In this document: piece after piece, positions 57,797 through 64,000 of the stretch | Position numbering within the stretch: position 1 is the first letter of the stretch | Layout of the letters: every line of letters starts with the position of its first letter | NCBI GenBank assembly: GCA_016125275.1 | Contig: WGMB01000010.1 | Coordinates: 124,001 to 188,000 of the forward strand | Direction: 5' to 3' | DNA from: Acidobacteriota bacterium | Lineage (GTDB): Bacteria; Acidobacteriota; Terriglobia; Bryobacterales; UBA6623 | DNA: 64,000 nucleotides | The notes under the pieces: generated by a model | The model's database searches: none | Told to the model about the DNA's origin: nothing | The model's input: only the letters and a program-made list of their open reading frames with translations | Translations under genes and position numbers: made by a program

Positions 57797-58882
57797 TTGA
57801 CTGACGCCCGGAACTCCCCTGCTCGGCCCGCCGGCGCCTCCCGCGCCCGCTGGTCCCGTCGCGCGCTCCTCGCCGCCGCCGCCGGCGCGGCCTGCGCGCC
57901 CTCCTCCGCCAAGCCCGTCCTCACCGTCTTCGCTTGGGCCGGCCCCTGGGGCCAAACCTTCGAAAAGCATCTGCGCCCCCTGTTCGAGGCCGCCACCGGA
58001 GCCACCGTCCGCTTTGACAACGGCTGGGGCGAGGAGATCCCCAAGCTGCTCATCGCGCCGCCCGATCAGCCGCCCTACGACGTCATGATCGCCGCCCCCT
58101 TCCAGGTCTACGCCGTCATCCGCCGCGGCCACTTTCTGCGCCTGGACTGGAGCAAGATCCCCAACGCCCGCCGCTTTCACCCCAGCGCGCTCGACAACTG
58201 GGTGGCCGGCGAGGACTGGGGCCTCACCTGGCCCGACGCCCTGCACACCGGCGTCTACCGCGCCGACCTCGCCTCCCCGCCCCGCGACTGGCGCGAAACC
58301 CTCGACAGAGACCCCGGCCTCTACCGCGCCGGCTACATGTCCCTGTACACCTTCGCCGCCGCCTACGCGCCCGGCCGCGCCGCCCAAGCCATCGAGCAGG
58401 ACTTCGACGGCGTCTACGCCTTCGCCCGCCGCCGCAGCCGCGACGTACGCCTCTGGTGGGCCACCTCGCCCGACATGGCCTTCCATCTCTCCCAAGGCAA
58501 CGTCGGCGCCGGCAACATCCACAGCGTCGACGCCCTGCAAATGCTCGCCGAAGGCCGCCAAGTGGACCTGTTCACCACCGCCGACCGGGCCCACTTCCAG
58601 GCCATCTGGCTCATTCCCAAGGGAACCCGTTACCCCGAGCTCGCGCACGAGTTCCTCAATCAGTTCGCCGGCCTCGAGCACCAGCGCGCCTACGCCGCCG
58701 CCGGCTTCCCCTCTCCCGTCCCCGAAATCGCCCGCGAGCAGGCCGCCGCCGACCCCGCCTGGGCCCGCGTCAACCCCCACACCGAGCAGGACTTCGCGCG
58801 CCTCCACTACTATCCCTATGACGCCTACACGGCGCACTGGGAAGCCATGACCGAGCGCTGGAACCAGGAGATCCTCGTCTAG
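57797..58882 (+). CDS. Polyamine-type ABC transporter substrate-binding protein
   Basis: A 361-residue exported protein starting at TTG 57797. The N-terminus has a twin-arginine-like SRRALLAAAAGAAC with a Cys that could be lipidated. The mature part follows the PotD-like fold: VFAWAGPWGQTFEKHL, DVMIAAPFQVYAVI, DWGLTWPDALHTGVYR, SLYTFAAAYAPG, LSQGNVGAGNIHS and a C-terminal NPHTEQDF. It would deliver a small cationic or oligo-organic ligand to the permeases that follow. The ligand is unknown. It begins 111 bases after tRNA-Ser and starts the operon. Confidence 0.8.
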   Translation: MTDARNSPARPAGASRARWSRRALLAAAAGAACAPSSAKPVLTVFAWAGPWGQTFEKHLRPLFEAATGATVRFDNGWGEEIPKLLIAPPDQPPYDVMIAAPFQVYAVIRRGHFLRLDWSKIPNARRFHPSALDNWVAGEDWGLTWPDALHTGVYRADLASPPRDWRETLDRDPGLYRAGYMSLYTFAAAYAPGRAAQAIEQDFDGVYAFARRRSRDVRLWWATSPDMAFHLSQGNVGAGNIHSVDALQMLAEGRQVDLFTTADRAHFQAIWLIPKGTRYPELAHEFLNQFAGLEHQRAYAAAGFPSPVPEIAREQAAADPAWARVNPHTEQDFARLHYYPYDAYTAHWEAMTERWNQEILV

Positions 58883-58891
58883 AGGCGACCC

Positions 58892-59602
58892 ATGCTGCGG
58901 CTCGAGCAGGTCACCAAGACGTACGGCGCGCGGCCGGCCGTCGACGCTCTCTCGCTGGAGGTCCCCGAGGGCGAGCTCCTCGCCATCCTCGGCCCCTCCG
59001 GCTGCGGCAAGACCACCCTGCTGCGCATCCTGGGCGGCTACGAGGCGCCGGACTCCGGCCGCGTCTGGATCGCCGGCGCCGACGCCACCGAAGCTCCGCC
59101 CGAGCGCCGCAACCTGGGCATGGTCTTCCAGAGCTACGCCCTGTTTCCCCACATGACCGCGCTCGAAAACGTCGAGTTCGGCCTGCGCATGCGCGGCGTG
59201 GGCAAAACCGCCCGCCGCGAGCGCGCCGAGCAGGCGCTGCGCCTCACCGGCCTCAACGGCGAGGCCTCCCGCCGCCCCGCCCAGCTCTCCGGCGGCGAGC
59301 AGCAGCGCGTCGCCGTCGCCCGCGCCCTGGTCGTCGAGCCGCGCGCCCTGCTGATGGACGAACCCTTCGCCAACCTCGACCGCAACGTCCGCCTGCGTCT
59401 GCGCGACGAGCTCAAGGCCCTCCAGGCCCGGCTCGGGCTCACCACCGTGTTCGTCACCCACGACCACGAAGAAGCCCTGGCCCTGGCCGACCGCATCGCC
59501 GTGATGAACCACGGCCGCATCGAGCAGATCGCTCCCGCGCTGCAGCTCTTCCTGCAGCCGGCCAACGCCTTCGTGGCCCGCTTCTTGGGAGTAGGAGTTT
59601 GA
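58892..59602 (+). CDS. ABC transporter ATP-binding protein (PotA-like)
   Basis: A 236-residue ATPase with Walker A GPSGCGKTT, Q-loop MVFQSYALFPHMTALENV split as VFQSYALFPHM, signature LSGGEQQRVAVARAL, Walker B LLMDEPFANLD and switch His FVTHDHEEA. It stops soon after the ATPase core, so the TOBE regulatory domain found in most PotA-like proteins (about 350 residues) is missing. ATG 58892 is 9 bases after the preceding stop. The next gene starts in its stop codon (TTGA). Confidence 0.92.
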   Translation: MLRLEQVTKTYGARPAVDALSLEVPEGELLAILGPSGCGKTTLLRILGGYEAPDSGRVWIAGADATEAPPERRNLGMVFQSYALFPHMTALENVEFGLRMRGVGKTARRERAEQALRLTGLNGEASRRPAQLSGGEQQRVAVARALVVEPRALLMDEPFANLDRNVRLRLRDELKALQARLGLTTVFVTHDHEEALALADRIAVMNHGRIEQIAPALQLFLQPANAFVARFLGVGV

Positions 59603-60402
59603 GGCCCGGCCGCGCCGTCGACTGGCTGCTGCTTCCCGCCGGCCTGCTCTGGCTGGCCGGCGTGCTCGCGCCGCTGCTGTTCGTGCTGCGCATGAGCCTC
59701 TACTCACGCGGCGGTATCGCCGGTGAGAAGCGCTACGACATTCTCTTCTACCAGCCCGGCACGTGGTCGCTCGAGAGCTTCCGGCAGATCCTCGCCGAGC
59801 CCTTCTACCTCCGCATGCTCGGCTTCACGATCGGCCTCGCCCTGCTGGTCACGGCGCTCACGCTGGCGCTGGGCTACGTGGCCGCCTACGGAATCTATCG
59901 CTCCGGCCCGGCCGGCAAGGCTTTCCTGCTCACCCTCATCGTCTTGCCGAAATTCACCAACATCCTGGTCTACGTCTTCGGCCTCAAGCTCCTGCTGGGC
60001 CGCAACGGCTTCTGGCCGGTCGTCGCCGGCGAAACCCTGTTCCTGCTGCCCTACGCCACCCTCACCCTGGCCGCCACGCTCGAAACCGTGCCCTACTCGC
60101 TGGTGGAGACCGCTCGCGGCTTGGGCGCCTCCGCCGCGCGCGCCTTCTGGAGCGTCGTCTTCCCGCTCACCCTGCCCGGCCTCCTCGCTGCGGCGACCCT
60201 CGCTCTGCTGTGGAGCCTCACCGCCTTCCTGGGCCCCTACCTGCTCGGTGAGCCGCGCCAGTACACCCTCGCCGTGGAGGTCGACCGCCAGATGCGCCAG
60301 GACCTCGATTGGCCCCTCGCCGCCGCCCTCAACGTCACGCTGATGCTGCTGATGGCCGGTGTCGCCTCCGGGCTGTCTCTGGTCCGCCGGAGGGCCGCAT
60401 GA
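59599..60402 (+). CDS. ABC transporter permease 1 (PotB-like)
   Basis: A 267-residue polytopic permease with about six helices. The EAA-type loop reads VETARGLGASAARAFWSVVFPLTLPG, split here as ETARGLGAS and FWSVVFPLTLPG. The start TTG 59599 overlaps the stop of the ATPase gene as TTGA; an AGGAG is only one base away, so initiation probably depends on coupling. The stop overlaps the next permease start (ATGA). It forms the membrane channel with the second permease. Confidence 0.88.
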   Translation: MRPGRAVDWLLLPAGLLWLAGVLAPLLFVLRMSLYSRGGIAGEKRYDILFYQPGTWSLESFRQILAEPFYLRMLGFTIGLALLVTALTLALGYVAAYGIYRSGPAGKAFLLTLIVLPKFTNILVYVFGLKLLLGRNGFWPVVAGETLFLLPYATLTLAATLETVPYSLVETARGLGASAARAFWSVVFPLTLPGLLAAATLALLWSLTAFLGPYLLGEPRQYTLAVEVDRQMRQDLDWPLAAALNVTLMLLMAGVASGLSLVRRRAA

Positions 60403-61190
60403 GCGCCTGGCGAAGCAACGCCCCGCAGCGCTTGGCGTACGCCGTGGCGGCTGTCTCCCTCGTCCCGCTCGTCGTCTCCCTGCTGGTCTCGCTCACGCCG
60501 TCGTCGTACCTGGAGCTGCCCCGCGGCGGCCTCACCCTGCGCTGGTACGAGGAGTTCTGGAGCGGCCCGATCTGGCGCGAGGCCTTGTGGCACAGTCTGC
60601 TCGTCGGCGCCCTCGCCACGGTCTTCTCGATCGCTTGCGGCCTGGCCGCCGCCGTGGCCCTCACCCGCGGCCGCCGCCGCTGGACGGCCGCCTGGGAGTG
60701 GGCTCTGCTGCTGCCGCTGGTGCTGCCCGGCGTGGCGCTGGCCGCCGGACTGCTCGCCGTGGTCCGCCAGACGCCTCTGTGGGGCCATCCCGTCAGCCTC
60801 GCGCTGGCGCACTCGGTGCTGGCCGTTCCGGTCGCCTACGTGGCGCTGCGGGCCGGGCTCGAGCGCGTCGATCCCAACCTGGAGCTCGCCGCCCGAGGCC
60901 TCGGCGCCAACCCCTGGCAGGCCTTCCGGCACGCCACCCTGCCTCAGCTCACGCCGGCCCTGCTGGCGGCCGCCCTGTTCTGCCTGGCGATCTCGCTCAA
61001 CGAGGTCACCCTCACCCTGTTTCTAGCCACCCGCGACACCGAAACCCTGCCCCGCATCATCTGGCCCCACCTGCGCTTTGCCGTAACCCCCCTGGCGGCG
61101 GCGGCGTCTGGCACGCTATTGCTGTTCACGCTGCCGGCGGCGCTGGCGGCCGGCTGGGCGCTGCGGCCCCGCCGCCACCGCCCCTCCTAG
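60399..61190 (+). CDS. ABC transporter permease 2 (PotC-like)
   Basis: A 263-residue permease with about six helices starting at ATG 60399 in an ATGA overlap. The second half contains LELAARGLGANPWQAFRHATLPQLTP, i.e. the EAA loop AARGLGANP and FRHATLPQL, and then AISLNEVTLTLFLATRDTETLP, a PotC-like segment. A longer in-frame start at 60309 lies within the first permease and is rejected. The radical-SAM gene begins only ten bases after the stop. Confidence 0.88.
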   Translation: MSAWRSNAPQRLAYAVAAVSLVPLVVSLLVSLTPSSYLELPRGGLTLRWYEEFWSGPIWREALWHSLLVGALATVFSIACGLAAAVALTRGRRRWTAAWEWALLLPLVLPGVALAAGLLAVVRQTPLWGHPVSLALAHSVLAVPVAYVALRAGLERVDPNLELAARGLGANPWQAFRHATLPQLTPALLAAALFCLAISLNEVTLTLFLATRDTETLPRIIWPHLRFAVTPLAAAASGTLLLFTLPAALAAGWALRPRRHRPS

Positions 61191-61200
61191 AGCACACCTC

Positions 61201-62247
61201 ATGGAATCCATCTACTACGTCCTGTCCTGGCTCTGCCATCGGCGCTGCCCGCACTGCTACGAGGATCGCTTCCACCCCTACTACGGCGAAGAGCTCGAGC
61301 GCGTCGCGGCCGAGGCCCGGGAGGCCTTCCCCCGCGTCATCGCCAACCTGCCGCCGCGCATGACCTTCCTCGACCTCGCCGACCCCTTGCCCGAGGGCGG
61401 CTTGCGCGCCAAGCGCGGACGCATCATCCTGGCCGGCGGCGAAATCCTGCTCCAAGCCGTCCGCGAATCCGTGCTCTACCCTGCCCTCGAGCTGCTGCAC
61501 CAGAAATACCGCGACGTCGGCGGCGTCGAGCTCATCGTCCAGACCACCGGCGACCTCGTCACCGACCGCATCATCGGCGAGCTGCTCGACCATCACGTCT
61601 CCAAGATCTCTGTCTCCGGCCTCGACGCCTTCCACGAAGGCATGGAGACCGAGGCCGCCCGCGACAAGCTGCGCGGCAAGCTCACCGCTCTGTTCGAGGC
61701 CCGCGGCATGCGCCCCGACGCCGGTGAGCCGCCCTTGCCCGCCGACCAGCCCCCCGGCCCCCCGGAGTTTTCGTTCTTCGGAGCCACCCCGGACTCCTGG
61801 ATCGGCCCCCTCTGGCCACGCGGCCGGGCCTTCGAGAACGAGCTCTCCACGGCGACCCTGACTGACAACTTCTGCAACGGCTGGTCCGGCGGCCTCAACT
61901 TCCTGCAGCGCCGCCACAGCGGCTCCGAGGTCTCCATCGAGCCCAACGGCAATGTTTACCCTTGTTGCATGAAGACCCGCGCCCCGATCGGCAACGTCGC
62001 TGAAACGCCGCTCGAGCAGATCCTCGACGCCCGCGTCGGCGACCCCGTCTACGAGGCGATTTCGATGGGCCATCCCGAGCGCATGGGCCTCGGGCGCGGC
62101 TGGAGCGTCGAGAAATTCCTGGAAAAGTCGCGCACCACGCTGCCTTCCGGCCGCATCTACCAGAACCTCTGCGTCGGCTGCGACCGCTTCCACGAAGAGG
62201 TCCTGGGCGCGGCGCCGGGGCTGGTGAAGATCGCCTCGGGCTCCTGA
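61201..62247 (+). CDS. Radical-SAM protein with SPASM-like C-terminal cysteines
   Basis: A 348-residue protein. The radical-SAM cluster motif CHRRCPHC spans residues 12-19 (Cys12, 16, 19), with a GGE motif at 79-81 for SAM binding. C-terminal cysteines at 225, 255, 256, 324 and 327, in NGNVYPCC and NLCVGCDRF, resemble a SPASM or twitch domain that binds extra iron-sulfur clusters. Such enzymes modify peptides or small molecules by radical chemistry. It lies 10 bases after a polyamine-type ABC permease, an unusual neighbour, and is followed 121 bases later by a DUF2064 gene. I do not know the substrate. It differs from the ArsS motif. Confidence 0.85.
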   Translation: MESIYYVLSWLCHRRCPHCYEDRFHPYYGEELERVAAEAREAFPRVIANLPPRMTFLDLADPLPEGGLRAKRGRIILAGGEILLQAVRESVLYPALELLHQKYRDVGGVELIVQTTGDLVTDRIIGELLDHHVSKISVSGLDAFHEGMETEAARDKLRGKLTALFEARGMRPDAGEPPLPADQPPGPPEFSFFGATPDSWIGPLWPRGRAFENELSTATLTDNFCNGWSGGLNFLQRRHSGSEVSIEPNGNVYPCCMKTRAPIGNVAETPLEQILDARVGDPVYEAISMGHPERMGLGRGWSVEKFLEKSRTTLPSGRIYQNLCVGCDRFHEEVLGAAPGLVKIASGS

Positions 62248-62253
62248 ACACAG

Positions 62254-62312
62254 GGGGCCTTGCATGCAAACGGGTTGCGGAAGAGCCGCCCCTGGGCTAC
62301 CTTGGGGCCTTG
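62254..62312 (+). repeat. 9-bp direct repeat and palindrome upstream of DUF2064 gene
   Basis: GGGGCCTTG occurs at 62254-62262 and 62304-62312, exactly 50 bases apart, about five helical turns. A 10-base palindrome TTGCATGCAA lies at 62261-62270. They may be operator-like, but chance is possible in such GC-rich DNA. Confidence 0.3.
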
Positions 62313-62368
62313 ACGCGGTTCCTCCCAGCCCAGCGTCCGCACCCGTCGTCCAGGCGCCGGAGGACTCC

Positions 62369-63124
62369 GTGAACGCTGCCGCCCGTCGCGCGATCCTGCT
62401 GTTCACCCGCGCCCCCGAGGCTGAGGCGCGCGCCAAGGGCCTGCCCGTCGAGGCCGGCTCGCGGCTCTTTGAAGCCTTCCTCGGCGGCTGGCGCGAGCGC
62501 GCCGCCCAGACCGGCGCGGACCTGCTCGTCGTCGCCCCCTCGGAGTCGGTGCGGACCCTGCGCCGGCTCTTCCCCGACGCTTGCGTCGCCGCGCAACAAG
62601 GCCCTTCCTTTGGCGCCCGCGTCGAGGCCGCCTTCTCGTTCGCCTTCGCCCGTGGCGCCGGCGCCGTGCTCATGGCGGGTTGCGACAGCCCCCCGCTGGA
62701 AGCGCCGGAGGTCGAGGCCGCCTTTGCGCACCTGGACTCCTCCGCCGGGGCGATGGCGCTGGCCCCTGCCGAGGACGGCGGCGTCAACGCCATCGGCCTC
62801 AACGCCGCCGCCGACCGCCGCATCGCCCACATCCGCTGGCTCGGCGCGGACGTCGACCGGCAGTTGCGCGCCTTCGCCCGCCGCGACGGACTGGCCTTGT
62901 GGCTGTCGTCGAGCAGCCCGGACCTCGACCGGGTCCGCGACCTCGCCGGGCTCTACCGCCTTAGCCGTTTCGCCGCCCGCTGGCGCGTCTTCCGCGCCTT
63001 GCTGCGCCGGCTCCTCGCCGGTGTCGGCGAATTTCTCTCCGGCGACCGCCGCGCCCCGGCCGGCGTCGCCCTCGACTCTCCCATCACTCGCGGTCCTCCC
63101 CGCGCCCTGTCCCTCTCCCTCTAG
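62369..63124 (+). CDS. DUF2064 / TIGR04282-like glycosyltransferase-fold protein
   Basis: A 251-residue protein from GTG 62369, which has GGAGG five bases upstream; an ATG at 62264 has no ribosome site and would add a low-complexity tail. The DUF2064 pattern is clear: AILLFTRAPEAEARAKGLP, GADLLVVAPSE, QQGPSFGARVEAAFSFAF, VLMAGCDSPPLEAPEVEAAF split at MAGCDSPPL, and LAPAEDGGVNAIGLN. The fold is a GT-A nucleotide-sugar-transferase type; the best-known members sit in arsenosugar clusters. Here the partner may be the radical-SAM protein and ABC importer. The last ~50 residues are a basic, Pro-rich tail of low complexity. Confidence 0.78.
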   Translation: MNAAARRAILLFTRAPEAEARAKGLPVEAGSRLFEAFLGGWRERAAQTGADLLVVAPSESVRTLRRLFPDACVAAQQGPSFGARVEAAFSFAFARGAGAVLMAGCDSPPLEAPEVEAAFAHLDSSAGAMALAPAEDGGVNAIGLNAAADRRIAHIRWLGADVDRQLRAFARRDGLALWLSSSSPDLDRVRDLAGLYRLSRFAARWRVFRALLRRLLAGVGEFLSGDRRAPAGVALDSPITRGPPRALSLSL

Positions 63125-63127
63125 CCC

Positions 63128-63160
63128 GGGCGCTTCCCCGCTTTGTGGGGACTCGCGCCC
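63128..63160. terminator. Nested hairpin after DUF2064 gene
   Basis: GGGCGC (63128-63133) pairs with GCGCCC (63155-63160) around an inner TCCCC/GGGGA stem (63135-63139 with 63147-63151). No T-tract follows directly. Confidence 0.45.
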
Positions 63161-63222
63161 GCCTCGGCTGCGGTCCTACGGCTCGTAAGACTCGTAACAA
63201 CCGCGCCCGTCGGCGTTGTCGA

Positions 63223-63262
63223 GCCGGAACCGCTGCGTTCCGGCAATCGAACTTCATTTTTT
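63223..63262 (+). terminator. Hairpin plus delayed T-tract upstream of final receptor
   Basis: GCCGGAAC (63223-63230) pairs with GTTCCGGC (63237-63244) over a 6-base loop; a T6 run lies 12 bases further (63257-63262). It may be a weak terminator for the preceding operon. TTGACA at 63261-63266 overlaps the end of the T-run. Confidence 0.4.
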
Positions 63263-63315
63263 GACAGGGAATCGGCGAGCCGTCCCGCGCTCGCTCGCAG
63301 ACAGGAGAGTTCTTG

Positions 63316-64000
63316 ATGCGAAAGGCTTTTGTGGCCCTTACGGCCTTGTTGTTCTCGCTGGCTGCCGCCGGCTCCGTTCGGGCTCAGAGCTCGGCCTCGG
63401 TCGTCGGCGTCATCACCGACGCCTCCGGCGGCGTCCTCGAAGGCGCCCAGGTGTTGGTCCTCCATCCCGCCACCGGCGTCGAGCGCGCCACCACCGCCAA
63501 CGAGGCCGGCGCCTACCGCCTGCCCGGTCTGCCCGCCGGCCTCTACCGGGTCCGTGCGTCCTTCGCCGACTTCAAGACCGCCGAGAGTTCCGAGTTCCCC
63601 CTCCACGTCGGCCAGGAACGCCGCGTCGACCTCTCGCTCGAGCCCGGGGCCGTCACCGAAACCATCACCGTCGAGGAGAGCGCCGCCGCCGCCGCCACCG
63701 AGAGCGCCACCGTCTCCACCGTCGTCGACCGCGAAAGCATCGCCACCCTGCCGCTCAACGGCCGCCAGCTCCAGAACCTCGCCCTGCTCGCCCCCGGCGT
63801 CACCGCCGGCTGGAACTGGACCACCGCCTCCAACCGCTACGGCAAGGCCCGCGAAAACACCGAAGGCGCCTTCGTCGTCAACGGCGCCCGCTCGCGCTCC
63901 AACGACTTCCTGCTCGACGGCATGCCCATGAACGTCCGCCAGTACGGCGTCATCAACTTCCAGCCCTCCAACGAGGCCGTGCAGGAGTTCGAGCTCAAGA
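63316..64000 (+). CDS. TonB-dependent receptor, Oar-like (3' truncated by window edge)
   Basis: The first 228 residues are visible. The signal peptide (MRKAFVALTALLFSLAAAG) is followed by a carboxypeptidase-regulatory-like domain (SVVGVITDASGGVLEGAQV, GAYRLPGLPAGLYRV). The plug begins with VVDRESIATLPLNGRQLQN, split at TLPLNGRQLQN, and FVVNGARSRSNDFLLDG. The frame is open at base 64000. AGGAG lies eight bases before ATG 63316. It belongs to the same class as the receptor at 23717; the substrate is unknown. Confidence 0.9.
   Translation, partial: MRKAFVALTALLFSLAAAGSVRAQSSASVVGVITDASGGVLEGAQVLVLHPATGVERATTANEAGAYRLPGLPAGLYRVRASFADFKTAESSEFPLHVGQERRVDLSLEPGAVTETITVEESAAAAATESATVSTVVDRESIATLPLNGRQLQNLALLAPGVTAGWNWTTASNRYGKARENTEGAFVVNGARSRSNDFLLDGMPMNVRQYGVINFQPSNEAVQEFELK

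Noticed and set aside
61201-63124. Radical-SAM plus DUF2064 pair as an arsenosugar cluster
   Set aside because: The radical-SAM motif CHRRCPHCY is unlike the ArsS motif, and no arsenite methyltransferase or ars gene is nearby.
63261-63266. TTGACA as a -35 box for the last receptor gene
   Set aside because: No -10-like hexamer is found 16-19 bases downstream, where the sequence is GC-rich, and the hexamer overlaps a terminator T-run.

Overview
The window is a gene-dense, very GC-rich bacterial chromosome segment. It most likely comes from an acidobacterium of the Bryobacterales/Solibacter type. The reasons are protein families typical of that group: a large exported protein ending in a TIGR03437-type domain, carboxypeptidase-regulatory-like TonB-dependent (Oar-like) receptors, a serine/threonine kinase fused to a TolB-like propeller, a ceramidase-like protein, DUF5916 and CehA/McbA proteins. 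The assignment is inferred from gene content, because no rRNA is present. The dnaA-dnaN-gyrB core places the window at or near the replication origin; recF is absent between dnaN and gyrB.

Layout: 1-4.9 kb holds a truncated RraA-like gene, a Uma2 protein, a zinc-ribbon/deoxyribosyltransferase-like protein that seems to lack part of its fold, and an aldehyde dehydrogenase plus FAH-family pair fitting the last two steps of non-phosphorylative pentose oxidation. 5-8.7 kb is one giant exported protein. 8.8-14.5 kb is a minus-strand surface-sugar cluster (nucleotide-sugar dehydrogenase, two epimerases, methyltransferase, glycosyltransferase). 14.6-22.3 kb holds larE, a structured dnaA leader, dnaA, a putative oriC, dnaN, gyrB and an MscS channel. 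22.4-41.1 kb is a mosaic of exported proteins (a ~32-residue tandem-repeat protein, an Oar-like receptor, two tandem paralogue pairs, a TPR operon), sugar-acid and hydrolase genes, and a K+ channel. 41.2-51.1 kb holds the kinase, a MazG / GNAT / N-acylamino-acid-racemase-type / EamA operon, kdsB, a cupredoxin-like lipoprotein with ctaB, and a 2-hydroxyacid dehydrogenase. 51.1-57.7 kb holds tRNA-Val, a patatin-domain protein, a DUF5916 outer-membrane protein, a GT87-like membrane protein and tRNA-Ser. 57.8-63.1 kb is an operon of a polyamine-type ABC importer with a radical-SAM/SPASM-like protein, followed by a DUF2064 glycosyltransferase-like gene. The window ends inside another TonB-dependent receptor.

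Two features cut across regions. First, many first-in-operon genes have a TAnnnT -10-like hexamer only 6-10 bases before the start codon and no Shine-Dalgarno site, which suggests leaderless mRNAs; internal operon genes often use start/stop overlaps (ATGA, GTGA, TTGA). Second, GC-rich hairpins sit at most transcription-unit boundaries, and one of them (gyrB/mscS) overlaps a Shine-Dalgarno sequence and a candidate promoter. The best candidates for something undescribed are the ABC importer/radical-SAM/DUF2064 operon, the NGR tandem-repeat exported protein, the gyrB-mscS composite switch and the hairpin-rich dnaA leader. I see no insertion sequence, phage, integrase or CRISPR array.
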